64,000 nt of DNA from Micromonospora alfalfae (GCF_022230925.1 NZ_JAKKFH010000008.1:62001-126000); one strand, 5' to 3'; shown: positions 8,709 to 18,081, counted from the stretch's first letter. Numbers and translations are program-made. The notes: generated by a model from the letters alone, not told the origin.

Positions 8709-10564
8709 GCCTGCGGCTCCAGCAACAGCGGGGCGGAGCGGGCGCCGGTCAACTGCTGAGACTGCTCGTACACCGCCGCCAACCGGGTCATCTTCAACCG
8801 GATCTCGCGCTGCCGCTGCTCGCGCACTGAGGCATCGGTGTCGGCCTCCTGCTTCGCGCTGCGGAACGACTGCACGATTGCCTCCTGGAGCTCCTCGGTC
8901 AACCCGGTGAAGTGGTCCCGCAGCATCCGCTGCACCTGCCGGGCGGCGTCGCGGCAGTCTCGGATGATCCGGACGAAGAAGTCGTCGACATGCCGCTGGA
9001 TGGCCGTCTTGACAGTCGCCTGCCGACGACGGAGCAACTGCTTGCTCTCGTCACGGATGCTCTTGCCGCCGAAGAGCGCCCCGATGCCGACCGAGACCGG
9101 ATTGATCATCGGCATGCCGGCCAGGGTGGTCGCCAGACCGAACATCAGCATGCCGCCGTACGAGCCCTTCATGCCGGTGAACAGCTTCTGGCCGGTGGTG
9201 AACCGGTCGATCGTCGGCCGTTGCAGCTCGGGCACTCGCTCGCCGATGTCGTCCGGCATCGTCATCGACCAGGGCGGCAGCACGTCGTAGCCGTACCGGT
9301 CGAAGTTGGCGGACACCCGCCGGGCGATCCAGTCACAGCGCTGGATCAGCCACTCGTGGTTCGCCTCCGCCGCCTCCACCAGGCTCCGCTCCAGCCAGTC
9401 CTGGAAGGTGTCCCAGGCGACCAACGGGTCCGCGGTGTCGAACGCCTCGTCCACCGCGCGCAGGATCTGTCGGGTCCGGTCACGCAGGTCGTACTCAAGG
9501 TCGGCGAGCAGGTCGGTGATCTCGTCGGTCAGCGTGTTCTGCCACCGGGTGGAGCACCGGCGCAGCTCGTCGACCTCGCGCTGCGCGGCGTGCAGCCGGG
9601 AGATCGGCCCGGACTGCTCCTCGGCCTCCTGGGTCGCCAACTCGGCGCGCAGCGGCGCGGCCAACTGCTCCACCACCGTCCGGGCCACCGTCTGCACCGC
9701 CGCCCGGGCCAGGTGGTCGGCCTTGCCGGCCAGGTCACGTTGCAGGCGGGCGATCAACGCGGGGAAACCCGACTCGGCGTTGAGCCCACGGTCGTCGGCC
9801 GCAGCCGCGCGCAGTCGCAGCGCCGCCGAGACCGGGATCAGCGTCGCCGGGATCCCCGCCTCGGCCAGGTGCTGCCGGTTGCGCTCGGCGACCGTGCGCC
9901 AGTCGGCCACCAGATCGGTCTTGCTCTGCACCACCACCACGTTCGGATGCGAACGCATGATGTGCAGCAGCATGTTCAGTTCGGCGACCGACAACTCCCG
10001 AGTGGAGTCGGAGACCAGCAGCACGGTGTCCGCGCGGGCCGGCGCGGCGACCGGAACGGCGGCGCCGACGCCGGCGACCTCGTCGGTGCCGGGAGTGTCC
10101 ACCAGCACCAACCCGGCACCGAGCAGCGCACGGGGCAGTCCGATCTCGACGTACGCCGGGCCGCCGCCCGGCCGACGACCGACCAGGCCGGCAACGCCCG
10201 CCGCCACCTGGTTGAGCGCCACCGGGGTCCGCTCGACCGCCACCGCGTCGGCGGTGCCGGTGGGGTGCCCCGGGGCTGGTGGCGGCGCCTGCGCCACCGC
10301 CGCGGTGGGCGCCTCGGCGTGCCGCACCACGGTCGGCAGGACCGTCGTCCGGCCGTCGCCGACCGGGCAGGCCGGAGCGTTGATGATCGCGTTGACCAGC
10401 TGGCTCTTGCCCTGGTTCGGCTCACCGATGACCAGGACGCGCAGCGTCGGGTCCAGCAGTTGCGCGCGCTTCTGCCGGACCGTTTGAAGGAGGTCACCGC
10501 GACCGTGTGCAGTGCAGGTGCGGGCGATCTCGTCCAGCACGTCCAACCAGATCCCGGCCATCAC
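8705..10564 (-). CDS. iniA: Dynamin-like GTPase, IniA-like
   Basis: Protein of 619 aa. G1 is GEPNQGKSQ (about residue 47), G3 is VDTPGTDE and G4 is SKTDLV. A helical bundle of about 250 residues follows, then a hydrophobic patch (about 435-475; GGMLMFGLATTLAG, MINPVSVGIGALFGG) suited to membrane insertion, as in bacterial dynamins, and a charged helical tail. The size is close to mycobacterial IniA. The first codon is GTG followed at once by ATG (10561); either may start, and no clear SD precedes them. It lies 112 bp after iniB, separated by a strong hairpin and an AT-rich promoter-like patch, and overlaps iniC by four bases. Confidence 0.87.
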   Translation of the reverse strand: MMAGIWLDVLDEIARTCTAHGRGDLLQTVRQKRAQLLDPTLRVLVIGEPNQGKSQLVNAIINAPACPVGDGRTTVLPTVVRHAEAPTAAVAQAPPPAPGHPTGTADAVAVERTPVALNQVAAGVAGLVGRRPGGGPAYVEIGLPRALLGAGLVLVDTPGTDEVAGVGAAVPVAAPARADTVLLVSDSTRELSVAELNMLLHIMRSHPNVVVVQSKTDLVADWRTVAERNRQHLAEAGIPATLIPVSAALRLRAAAADDRGLNAESGFPALIARLQRDLAGKADHLARAAVQTVARTVVEQLAAPLRAELATQEAEEQSGPISRLHAAQREVDELRRCSTRWQNTLTDEITDLLADLEYDLRDRTRQILRAVDEAFDTADPLVAWDTFQDWLERSLVEAAEANHEWLIQRCDWIARRVSANFDRYGYDVLPPWSMTMPDDIGERVPELQRPTIDRFTTGQKLFTGMKGSYGGMLMFGLATTLAGMPMINPVSVGIGALFGGKSIRDESKQLLRRRQATVKTAIQRHVDDFFVRIIRDCRDAARQVQRMLRDHFTGLTEELQEAIVQSFRSAKQEADTDASVREQRQREIRLKMTRLAAVYEQSQQLTGARSAPLLLEPQA

Positions 10565-10589
10565 CGCACCAAGTGTGCGGATTTCAGGT

Positions 10590-10617
10590 TAATTATCAAG
10601 AGGGACCGGATGTGGAA
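10590..10617 (-). promoter_or_regulatory. Possible internal promoter for iniA-iniC
   Basis: On the minus strand TTCCAC and TAATTA are separated by 16 bases inside an unusually AT-rich patch after the iniB/iniA hairpin. A start about seven bases later would give a leader of roughly 20-25 bases. Called by eye only. Confidence 0.3.
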
Positions 10618-10623
10618 CCCGGA

Positions 10624-10654
10624 AGGGCCGGATCGCCTGAGACGATCCGGCCCT
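10624..10654 (-). terminator. Intercistronic hairpin between iniB and iniA
   Basis: Arms AGGGCCGGATCG (10624-10635) and CGATCCGGCCCT (10643-10654) form a perfect 12-bp stem with a seven-base loop, 23 bp after the iniB stop. There is no U-tract. It could terminate most transcripts, so that IniB is made in excess, or protect the 3' end of iniB mRNA. Confidence 0.65.
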
Positions 10655-10676
10655 CCGCTCCGACCGGAGATCCAGG

Positions 10677-11558
10677 TCAGAGCAGACCGCCGGTGATACC
10701 CAGCAGTCCGTGATCGGACGAGGCGTGTGAGTCGCCGAGCACGCCGTCGGTGACCCCACCGGTCACGTCACCGACAGTGTCGGTGACACCGGGGAGGAGG
10801 CTGTCCACCTGGTGCGTCACGCCGCCCACCGTCGACGGCACGTCGAGCGGCGGGACCCCGCCGACGACACCGTCGCCGTGCCCGAGGCCCAGCCCGTTGA
10901 GGGTGTCGTCGACACCCAGCGAGCTGACGACCCCGCCGAGCTGACCGTGGGTGCCGGAGAGGACACCACCGGTCAGGTCGCCGCCGATCAGGTTCGAGTC
11001 AGTGACGCCGAGCAGACCGCTCGGGTCGCCCACGGTGCCGGTCACGTCACCGAGCACCGGGTCCGCGATCGCGTCCACGGGCTGCACCACGTCGGCGTCG
11101 AGGGTGTGCGCCACGTCGGAGACGCCGGCCAGGTCGGTGTCGAGGCCGGACGGACCGACGCCCAGACCGATGCCCGGCAGCACGGTGACCCCGGCGGCCG
11201 CGGTCGACGGGTCGACCGCGATGGCGCCGAGCACGCCGGCCTTGACGTCCACGCCACTGGGCGAGCTGGTGACGCTGATCTGCTGCGCCACGCTCTGCAA
11301 CTGACCCACCACGTCGGTGGTGTCGGTGAGCAGCGGGTCCAGGCCGAGCTGCCCGACCGGCGAGGCCAACGGCGCGAGGCCCGCACCCGGCGCGTAGTCG
11401 ACGACCAGCGGTACGACGTCCTGCACGTCCGCAGCGGTGATGTCGGTGAGCCCAGCGCCCCGCAACGCACCCTCGGGGTCGAGGTCGAAGGCCGACCGCG
11501 CGTCCGGGTTCGTCAGTAGGTCGAGCACGAAGTCGTGGAGCGTCTGCTGCGAGTCCAT
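10677..11558 (-). CDS. iniB: IniB N-terminal-domain protein
   Basis: Protein of 293 aa. The first 50 residues (LHDFVLDLLTNPDARSAFDL, then GLTDITAADVQDV) match the IniB N-terminal domain. The rest is Gly/Val/Asp-rich low complexity with many short GV, LG and TGVL repeats, resembling mycobacterial IniB. No signal peptide or membrane helix is seen. GAGGAG nine bases before the ATG is a strong SD. It is the first gene of the leftward dynamin operon and faces the Hsp70/IniR operon across 301 bp. The molecular function of IniB is not established; a structural or scaffolding role beside the dynamins is an inference. Confidence 0.85.
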   Translation of the reverse strand: MDSQQTLHDFVLDLLTNPDARSAFDLDPEGALRGAGLTDITAADVQDVVPLVVDYAPGAGLAPLASPVGQLGLDPLLTDTTDVVGQLQSVAQQISVTSSPSGVDVKAGVLGAIAVDPSTAAAGVTVLPGIGLGVGPSGLDTDLAGVSDVAHTLDADVVQPVDAIADPVLGDVTGTVGDPSGLLGVTDSNLIGGDLTGGVLSGTHGQLGGVVSSLGVDDTLNGLGLGHGDGVVGGVPPLDVPSTVGGVTHQVDSLLPGVTDTVGDVTGGVTDGVLGDSHASSDHGLLGITGGLL

Positions 11559-11859
11559 GTGCCGGTTCTCCTCGGATGTGGCATTGGCGGGTGTCGTACG
11601 TCGACAGTGACGACGCTATTGCCGGGAGTCGCCCCCGGGCATCGGGGCTGAGCCCGCATCCGGGCCGGTTGAACTAGGGGCTCCGCCACCTCGTACGTTA
11701 GGGGGATAGGGGGAAACCGTCCCGGCGAGATTAGGGTCCCGACCAGGGACTGATCTCTGGTACGAACGTAGGAGCCCGCGGGGTTCGCCGGGGGTGGGTC
11801 GTCGGGGCAGCCGACGCCATCGCCACCAACCGGCAGACTCACGGGGAGAGACAGAGACG
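11559..11859. promoter_or_regulatory. Shared divergent control region of the iniBAC-like and Hsp70/IniR operons
   Basis: This 301-bp region has no gene. It holds the SD of iniB at its left end and of the Hsp70 gene at its right end (GGGGAGAG near 11842). On the plus strand TTGAAC (11669-11674) and TACGTT (11694-11699), 19 bases apart, could be a promoter for the rightward operon. G-runs follow at 11701-11713, then a 31-bp dyad at 11727-11757. No confident minus-strand promoter was found by eye. Confidence 0.5.
11727..11757. promoter_or_regulatory. 31-bp dyad, candidate operator for the IniR-like regulator
   Basis: Two nested inverted repeats share one centre: GAGAT (11727-11731) with ATCTC (11753-11757), and GTCCC (11736-11740) with GGGAC (11746-11750). 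It is the clearest dyad in the divergent region. LuxR-type HTH proteins usually bind as dimers to such sites; assigning it to the IniR-like regulator is inference. Confidence 0.4.
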
Positions 11860-13119
11860 ATGCCGTACGTCCTGGGGATAGACATCGGAAGCAGCAACAC
11901 GGCCGCCGCCGTCGCACGGCGACGCGGCGCGACCTGGACCCGTCCCGAGGCCGTCCCGCTGAGCGCCGACTCACCCCTCATGCCGTCGGTGTTGTGCCTG
12001 GCCGAGGACGGTTCGCTGCGCGTCGGCGAGCCCGCGACCGACGACGGCAGCCGCACCACCCGGGACTTCGTCCACCGGATCGGCGACGACGTGCCGGTGC
12101 TGCTCGGCGGCGAGCCGTGCGCCCCGCAGACGCTGACCGCCGAGCTGGCGGCATGGGTGGTGGAGCGGGTCCACGCCCTGGAGGGCGGGGCTGCCGAGGC
12201 GATAGTGCTCAGCCACCCGGCGGGGTGGCGCCCCTACCGACGGGAGGTGCTGCACCGGGCCCTGTCGGACCTCGGCCTACGGCACGTGACGTTGCTGCCC
12301 CGCACTGTCACCGTCGCCGAGAGCCACGCCGCTCGCGGGTTCGCGGGCAGCACCGCAGTGGTCTACGCCCTGGGAGGCAACAGTTTCGAGGCCGCTCTGG
12401 TGCGCCGCACCCCGCGCGGCACGTACGAGACGTTCGGCACCCCACAGGGTCTCGACTCGATCGGCGGCGCCGACTTCGACGAGGCGCTCGCCGAGCACAC
12501 GCGTACCGTGCTGGCCCGGGAGTTGGCAGCGACCGGGCGTCGCGGGGCACAGGTCGCGCTGCGCGGACTGCGCGCGGAGTGTGACCGGGTCAAGCGGGTG
12601 CTGACCGTCGACCTCACTGCCGACGTGGTGCTGACCCTGCCGAGCGGCCCGGCGCGGGTGCCGGTGACCCGGGCACAGTTCGAGGCCATGATCCGCCCGA
12701 CGGTGCAGGCCACCGTCGACCTCCTGCTCCGGGCCGTACGCAGCGCCGACCTGACTCCGGCGCAACTCGACGGCGTTCTGCTGGCCGGCGGCTCCACCCG
12801 GGTCCCGCTCGTGAACGAGCTGATCGGCGCGGCCCTCCCGGTGCCCGTCGAGGTGGAGCCCGACGCACAGTTGACCGCCGCCACCGGGGCGGCGATGGCC
12901 GCCTGCCAGGTGGTGTCACCACGCCCTCGCCAGCCGCCGCCGGCCCGCGTGCCGGCCCCGGTCAGCGGCGCCGGGCGGCCCACGATCCCGGCGCCACGCC
13001 GAACCCATCACACCGTTCCGGGCGATCCGCCACCGCGGCCGCCGGTTCGGGTCCTCCCACTGGAACTGCCGAAGCCGTCCCGCCTGGCGCTGGCCCGTGG
13101 CCGCGGACGCGAAGGATAA
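11860..13119 (+). CDS. Hsp70-family ATPase-domain protein, degenerate
   Basis: Protein of 419 aa comprising an actin/Hsp70-type nucleotide-binding domain and a short Pro/Arg-rich tail, without the substrate-binding domain and lid of DnaK. Phosphate-1 loop is GIDIGSSNTAAA. The phosphate-2 region reads YALGGNSFEA where DnaK has DLGGGTFD, so the acidic residue is missing. The adenosine motif LAGGSTRVPLV is intact. The ATG was chosen because the Hsp70 fold begins there and GGGGAGAG lies upstream; the frame is open earlier. It leads a six-gene operon facing iniB and ends five bases before the IniR-like gene. It may be a nucleotide-responsive partner rather than a folding chaperone. Confidence 0.82.
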   Translation: MPYVLGIDIGSSNTAAAVARRRGATWTRPEAVPLSADSPLMPSVLCLAEDGSLRVGEPATDDGSRTTRDFVHRIGDDVPVLLGGEPCAPQTLTAELAAWVVERVHALEGGAAEAIVLSHPAGWRPYRREVLHRALSDLGLRHVTLLPRTVTVAESHAARGFAGSTAVVYALGGNSFEAALVRRTPRGTYETFGTPQGLDSIGGADFDEALAEHTRTVLARELAATGRRGAQVALRGLRAECDRVKRVLTVDLTADVVLTLPSGPARVPVTRAQFEAMIRPTVQATVDLLLRAVRSADLTPAQLDGVLLAGGSTRVPLVNELIGAALPVPVEVEPDAQLTAATGAAMAACQVVSPRPRQPPPARVPAPVSGAGRPTIPAPRRTHHTVPGDPPPRPPVRVLPLELPKPSRLALARGRGREG

Positions 13120-13124
13120 CCCCG

Positions 13125-15686
13125 ATGATCATGAATGACCTCGCCGCACCAGGGTTGACCCTGGACAAGGGGTTGCAGGCGCTACTGGACACTGTCGCGC
13201 AGGATCCGACCGGCCCCCTCGCCGTCGGCGTCGCCGGCCCGGCCGGTCACGGAAAGACCGCGCTCCTCGCCGAGCTGGAACGCATTCACCAGCGTGCCGG
13301 GATCGCCGTCCGCACCGCCGCCCCGGAGCCGGATGAGCAGGTCGACCCCGACACCGTGCTGCTGGTCGACGACGCGCACCTGCTCGACGACGCACGGACC
13401 GAAGCGCTGCTGCGTCTTGTCGCGGGCCGGCGACACCGGGTGGTGGTCGCCCACCGCCCGTGGCCCCGGTCAGCGGCGTTCAGTGAGCTGGTCGACGCCC
13501 TGCGACGCGACGGGCAGGCCGTACTGCTCACGCCGTTCACCCGGGAGCAGACCGCCGCCCACCTCGCCACCACACCCGAGCTGGGCCGCCCCGCCGACCT
13601 GGTCGACTTCGTCCACACGCAGACCACCGGCGTACCCCGGGACGTGGAACGGCTGGCCCGTGGCCTGGCCGGGGCGGAGACCCGGGTCGGCACTGTGGAC
13701 CCACCCCGCTCCGTCATCCTCGAATTCGGGCCGGACCTGGACGTTCAGCCAGCCGCGGTACGACGGCTGCTGCTCGCTGTCGCGGCCGGCGGGGCGCTGC
13801 CGGTGAGCATGCTCGGCGCGCTGCTGGGCCGGGACCCGGCCGGAGTGGACGAACTGATCGCCACGACAAGGGCGGCCGGGCTGCTCGGCGCTGACGGCCG
13901 GCTCGCACCGATCGTCCGGCGGGCCGTCGCGACACTCAGCCCCACCACCGAGCGGACAGCGGTCTGGCGGCGGCTCACCGAGTTGCAGCTCGCCAGAGGT
14001 GGCGCGGTGCTGCCGTTGGTCCGCTCCCTGCTCGCGGTCGGCGCGCTCGGCGACTGCCCGGCCGCGACCCTGGCCGCCGCGGCGGACGAGGCGCTGGCCG
14101 ACGAGCCGGCGTTCGCCGCCGAGCTGTTCGCGGCGGCTACGGCTGCCGGACAGGCGCCCAACGCGCGGCAGGCGCTCGCCGCCGCGCTCGCCGGTGACCT
14201 CGACGACGCGCTTCGGCTGGCGGACCGACTCCTGGCCACTGCCGCTCCCCCGGAGCGCTCCGAGGCGGCGGTGGTCGCCGCCACCGCCCTGGCCCACCGT
14301 GGTCACGTCGGCCGCAGCGTCGAGCTGTTCCGGTGGTCGGGCACCGCCTCGGCGGCGGCGTTCGCCATCGTCGGCGGGCTGGCCACCGGAGACCCGGCCG
14401 CCAGCACCGAGTCACCGGCCGGTGACCCGGCGGGCGAACCCCCGACACTGCACGCCAGCGCCGCCCGACTGATGGCCAACGGTGTACGGGAGAGCGTGAC
14501 CGGCTCGCCGACCGCCGCGCTCTCCGCGCTCGTGCAGGCTGCCGCACTGCTGGAGCCGGACGGCCGGGCGGCGCTGCTGCCGGACAGCCCGGCGGCCCTC
14601 GCCGCGTTGACGGCTGTGCACTGCGGTGAGCTGGAAATCGCCGAGCGGGTGCTGCACCGTGCCCTGGGCGCCGGTGTCGGCGGCCCGCTGATGGCCCGCC
14701 GCCACCGGCTGTTGCAGGCCTGGATCCTGATGGTCCGTGGCGAGATCCACGCCGCCGGCGAGCGGCTCGCCACTGTGACGCTCGACGGGCGGCCACTGGA
14801 GTCACGCGACCAGCTCTTCGCCGCCGCGATCCGGATGGGCATCGGACGGCGCAACAGTGACCTCGGGGCGCTCAAGCGGGGTTGGGGGCAGGCGCTGGAG
14901 GCCGTGGTGCGGCACCCCGTCGACCTGTTCACCCTGCTGCCGCTGGGTGAGCTGGCCATCGCCGGCGCGCGGCTGGGTGACCTGGCCCGACTGGAGCCGT
15001 ACCTGCACCAGGGGCGTGCGCTGCTCGACCGCCTCGGCAACCCGCCCCTGTGGAGTGTGCCGCTGCACTGGAGCGGGCTGCACGCCGCCATCCTGACCGG
15101 CGAGCCGACGATCGCCGACGAACACGTCACGGCGTTGCTCGCCGTCGCTGGTCACAGTCGGTACGCGGCAGTGGTCGCCGCCGCCGCGGAGAGCTGGGTG
15201 GAGGTGCTGCGGGGGGACGTCGACCCGACCCGGGTGGAGGCCGCCTCGCGCGGGCTGCACGACACCGGGTTGTGCTGGGACGGTGCCCGCCTCGCCGGGC
15301 AGGCCGCCATCCGCACTGCGGACCGGCGGGCGATGACCACCCTGCTGGAGTGCGCCCGAGCGTTGCAGGGACGGCCCTCCGGTGGGCAGAGCGGGCAGAC
15401 ACCGACGACCGGTGCGAGCACGGCACGGGTCGCCGGGCCCACGCAGCACGGTCTCAGCGACCGCGAGTACGAGGTCGCCGAGCTGGTGCTGGCCGGGTTG
15501 ACCTACCGGGAGATCGGCGATCGGCTGTTCATCTCGGCCAAGACCGTCGAACACCACGTGGCGCGGATGCGTAACCGGCTCAACTGCGCCAACCGCGCCG
15601 AACTGCTGGCGCTGCTGCGCACCCTCGTCGCCGACCGGGCCAGCGACACGGCCGGGCAACCGTGGCCACAGCGGGCGACCCGATGA
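13125..15686 (+). CDS. iniR: AAA/STAND-type LuxR-family regulator, IniR-like
   Basis: Large regulator of 853 aa. The N-terminal ATPase has Walker A GPAGHGKTAL (about residue 37) and Walker B TVLLVDDAHLLDDA (about 80). A long Ala/Leu-rich helical middle (TPR-like) follows, then a C-terminal LuxR HTH (about 785-840; LSDREYEVAELVLAG, FISAKTVEHHVARM). Size, architecture and position beside iniBAC match mycobacterial IniR (Rv0339c type), the activator of iniBAC. AGGA lies eight bases before the ATG. Its stop overlaps the next gene's start (ATGA). Inferred job: activation of the facing dynamin operon on envelope stress, possibly with the Hsp70-like ATPase as partner. Confidence 0.82.
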   Translation: MIMNDLAAPGLTLDKGLQALLDTVAQDPTGPLAVGVAGPAGHGKTALLAELERIHQRAGIAVRTAAPEPDEQVDPDTVLLVDDAHLLDDARTEALLRLVAGRRHRVVVAHRPWPRSAAFSELVDALRRDGQAVLLTPFTREQTAAHLATTPELGRPADLVDFVHTQTTGVPRDVERLARGLAGAETRVGTVDPPRSVILEFGPDLDVQPAAVRRLLLAVAAGGALPVSMLGALLGRDPAGVDELIATTRAAGLLGADGRLAPIVRRAVATLSPTTERTAVWRRLTELQLARGGAVLPLVRSLLAVGALGDCPAATLAAAADEALADEPAFAAELFAAATAAGQAPNARQALAAALAGDLDDALRLADRLLATAAPPERSEAAVVAATALAHRGHVGRSVELFRWSGTASAAAFAIVGGLATGDPAASTESPAGDPAGEPPTLHASAARLMANGVRESVTGSPTAALSALVQAAALLEPDGRAALLPDSPAALAALTAVHCGELEIAERVLHRALGAGVGGPLMARRHRLLQAWILMVRGEIHAAGERLATVTLDGRPLESRDQLFAAAIRMGIGRRNSDLGALKRGWGQALEAVVRHPVDLFTLLPLGELAIAGARLGDLARLEPYLHQGRALLDRLGNPPLWSVPLHWSGLHAAILTGEPTIADEHVTALLAVAGHSRYAAVVAAAAESWVEVLRGDVDPTRVEAASRGLHDTGLCWDGARLAGQAAIRTADRRAMTTLLECARALQGRPSGGQSGQTPTTGASTARVAGPTQHGLSDREYEVAELVLAGLTYREIGDRLFISAKTVEHHVARMRNRLNCANRAELLALLRTLVADRASDTAGQPWPQRATR

Positions 15687-17635
15687 CCCGCAACGACGTT
15701 CGGCTGATCCGGACCAGGCTGGCAGTGCTCGCCGCCGTGCTGATCACGCTCTGGTCGTACGCGGCCTACGTGTCCTGCCAGGACGCCGTCGACCTGCTGC
15801 GCGTCCGGGCACTTGCGGACACGCTGGGCCAGCCCATCGACCGCCTGGTTCTGAGCCTCCAGACGGAACGCCGGATCACCGCCGAGACGATCGCCGGCGC
15901 GGGGCAGACGACGCCCGCGCTGGTCGGGGCCCGCGAAGGCACCGACCGGGCCGCCGCCGAGATCCGCGAGTTCACCAAGGGCCGCGACCTTCGGCTGCTC
16001 AGCGCCCGCACCGTTCGCGACCGGGCCGGCGAACTGGTCCGACGGCTCGACGGCCTGGGCACGACCCGATCCCAGGTGGACACCGGGCGGCTCGACCAGG
16101 GCGCGGCGGTCGACGGGTACGACGAGGTCATCGACGTCGCCTTCCGGGTGTACGGCCCGGAGTGGGGCGCGTACGAGAGCGGGTTGGCGGCCGACACCCG
16201 AGCGGTGATCGCGCTGGCCCGCGCCCGGGAGTTGCTCGCCCGGGAGGACACGGTGGTCAGCGCGGGCCTGACCGGCGCACGACTCGGCGCCGACGAGCGG
16301 CGCCGGCTGACCGCACTGGTCAACATCCAGCGGTACGCGCGCACCGAGGCCGCGGCCGGGCTTGCTCCCGACGGCCAGGCCGAGCATCAGCGCCTCGCGG
16401 CCGGCCCCGAGTTCGCGGCTCTGCGCGCCCTGGAGGACCGGCTGCTGCTCCAGGCCGGCACCGCCAACGCCCTGGCCGGTCTCACCGTCCAGGACTGGCG
16501 GGCCGCGGCGGACGCCGCCCTCGGCGCGCTGCAGGCACTGGTGACGAACACCGCCCGCAGCAGCGTCGAGCGGGCCACCCCCGGTGCCGCGGTGCTCATC
16601 GCGCGTACCGGGGCCGTCGTGGGGCTCGGTCTCATCGTCGTGCTGGTGCTCCTGCTGAGCTGGGCGGGCACCGTCCGACGCCTGACCGACGAACTGACAA
16701 GGACCGACGCGGACCTCCCGACGCCGGTGCCGGACACGCCGGCCCCGGCCCAGGAACCGGCGACGCCGGGGGGTGACGCCGAGCGGGAGCTGTTCCTGGG
16801 GCTGACCCGACGCAACCAGGTCCTGTTACGCGACCAGCTCAGCCTGCTGGACGGGATGCAACGTCGGGAGCGGTCCACCGAGGAGACCGGCGAACTGTTC
16901 CAACTCGACCACCTCACCACCCGGGTCCGCCGCAACGTGGAGAAACTGATCACCCTGGCCGGCGCGACACCCGCCCGCCGCTGGCGACGCCCGGTGGCGC
17001 TGCTCGACGTGGCGCGCGGCGCGGTCGCCGAGGTGCCGGACTACCACCGGGTCCTGATCGCGCCGCACTGGCCGTGGTCGCTCGCGGGGCCGGCCGTCAC
17101 TGACGTCATCCACCTGCTGGCGGAGCTGATCGAGAACGCGCTGGCCTTCTCCGGGGCGGACACCACCGTCCGGGTCAGCGGCGAACAGCGACCGCAGGGG
17201 TGTGCCGTCGTCGTCGTCGACGACGGGCCCGGCCTGGACGTCGCCGCGCTGGCCGAGGCGAACCACCTGCTCGGCAATCCGCCACCGGACGGCCCGCCCG
17301 CGGGCCGCGCCGGCTGGTACGCCGCCGCCGTCCTGGCCGGCCGCTGCGGCGCCCACGTCTCGCTGCGCCCCAGCCGGCGCGGCGGGACCGCCGCCGTCGT
17401 GCTCCTACCCTCCCGGCTGATCACGGTCACCGGCACCGGCCGCGCACCGGCCAGCGCACCACCCGGCACCCCGTACCCACCGGCCCGCACCGGCGCCGAC
17501 CTGACCGACCCCAACGGCAACGGCGCGCTGCCGACGCGGGTCCGCCACCCCGGGCCGACCGGCCCGGAACACGGCAGGACCAGCCTCGACACGGTCGAGA
17601 TGCCAGTCACCAGAACAGCAAGGAGACAACAATGA
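15683..17635 (+). CDS. Conservon-type sensor histidine kinase, CvnA-like
   Basis: Membrane kinase of 650 aa. Helix 1 is about residues 10-30. A large extracytoplasmic nitrate/nitrite-sensor-like helical domain (about 35-295) follows, then helix 2 (about 300-325) and a cytoplasmic kinase core with the unusual box ELFQLDHLTTRV (His about 410). This is the CvnA form, not a classic H-box. The N-box is ELIENALAFS and the G1 box is DDGPGLD; a Pro/Thr-rich tail ends the protein. The ATG overlaps the IniR-like stop, and the TGA overlaps the Roadblock ATG, so it is coupled on both sides. No response regulator accompanies it, as in conservons. Confidence 0.88.
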   Translation: MTRNDVRLIRTRLAVLAAVLITLWSYAAYVSCQDAVDLLRVRALADTLGQPIDRLVLSLQTERRITAETIAGAGQTTPALVGAREGTDRAAAEIREFTKGRDLRLLSARTVRDRAGELVRRLDGLGTTRSQVDTGRLDQGAAVDGYDEVIDVAFRVYGPEWGAYESGLAADTRAVIALARARELLAREDTVVSAGLTGARLGADERRRLTALVNIQRYARTEAAAGLAPDGQAEHQRLAAGPEFAALRALEDRLLLQAGTANALAGLTVQDWRAAADAALGALQALVTNTARSSVERATPGAAVLIARTGAVVGLGLIVVLVLLLSWAGTVRRLTDELTRTDADLPTPVPDTPAPAQEPATPGGDAERELFLGLTRRNQVLLRDQLSLLDGMQRRERSTEETGELFQLDHLTTRVRRNVEKLITLAGATPARRWRRPVALLDVARGAVAEVPDYHRVLIAPHWPWSLAGPAVTDVIHLLAELIENALAFSGADTTVRVSGEQRPQGCAVVVVDDGPGLDVAALAEANHLLGNPPPDGPPAGRAGWYAAAVLAGRCGAHVSLRPSRRGGTAAVVLLPSRLITVTGTGRAPASAPPGTPYPPARTGADLTDPNGNGALPTRVRHPGPTGPEHGRTSLDTVEMPVTRTARRQQ

Positions 17636-18081
17636 CGTCTGCAGTGGTCACCGAGGACGGCCTGACCGACGCCCTGAACGACCTGGTCGACCGGGTGCAC
17701 GGCGCGGAGTTCGCCGTGGTGCTCTCACCGGACGGGCTGCCGCTCGGCGGCTCGCGGCGGGTGGGGACGAAGCTGGCCGAACAGATCTCCGGCGTGGTCG
17801 CCGGCCTGATCGCGTTGGGGCTGGCCGCCACCCGGACCTGTGACGCGGGTCGGCTGCGTCAGGTCGTGGTGCAGATGTCGCGAGCGTTCCTGTTCATCGC
17901 CACCATCCCGAACGGGACCATCCTCACCGTGCGGATCGCCGGTGACGACGTCGAGGTCGGTGACATGGCGTACGAGGTGGCGCTCTTCGTGGGGCAGGCC
18001 GAGCAGCACCTGCCGATCACGCTGGGCCCGGCCTCCTCGGTGACGATCGGGGACACTGGTGCACACCAGCGGCACCACTGA
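17632..18081 (+). CDS. Roadblock/LC7 domain protein, CvnB-like
   Basis: Cytosolic protein of 149 aa with a Roadblock/LC7 fold across residues 8-125 (EFAVVLSPDGLPLGGS, IATIPNGTILTVRI). In conservons this protein partners the CvnA kinase and the CvnD GTPase. A good SD (AAGGAG) lies within the end of the kinase gene and the ATG overlaps the kinase TGA. The end overlaps the next gene by 23 bp. Confidence 0.88.
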   Translation: MTSAVVTEDGLTDALNDLVDRVHGAEFAVVLSPDGLPLGGSRRVGTKLAEQISGVVAGLIALGLAATRTCDAGRLRQVVVQMSRAFLFIATIPNGTILTVRIAGDDVEVGDMAYEVALFVGQAEQHLPITLGPASSVTIGDTGAHQRHH

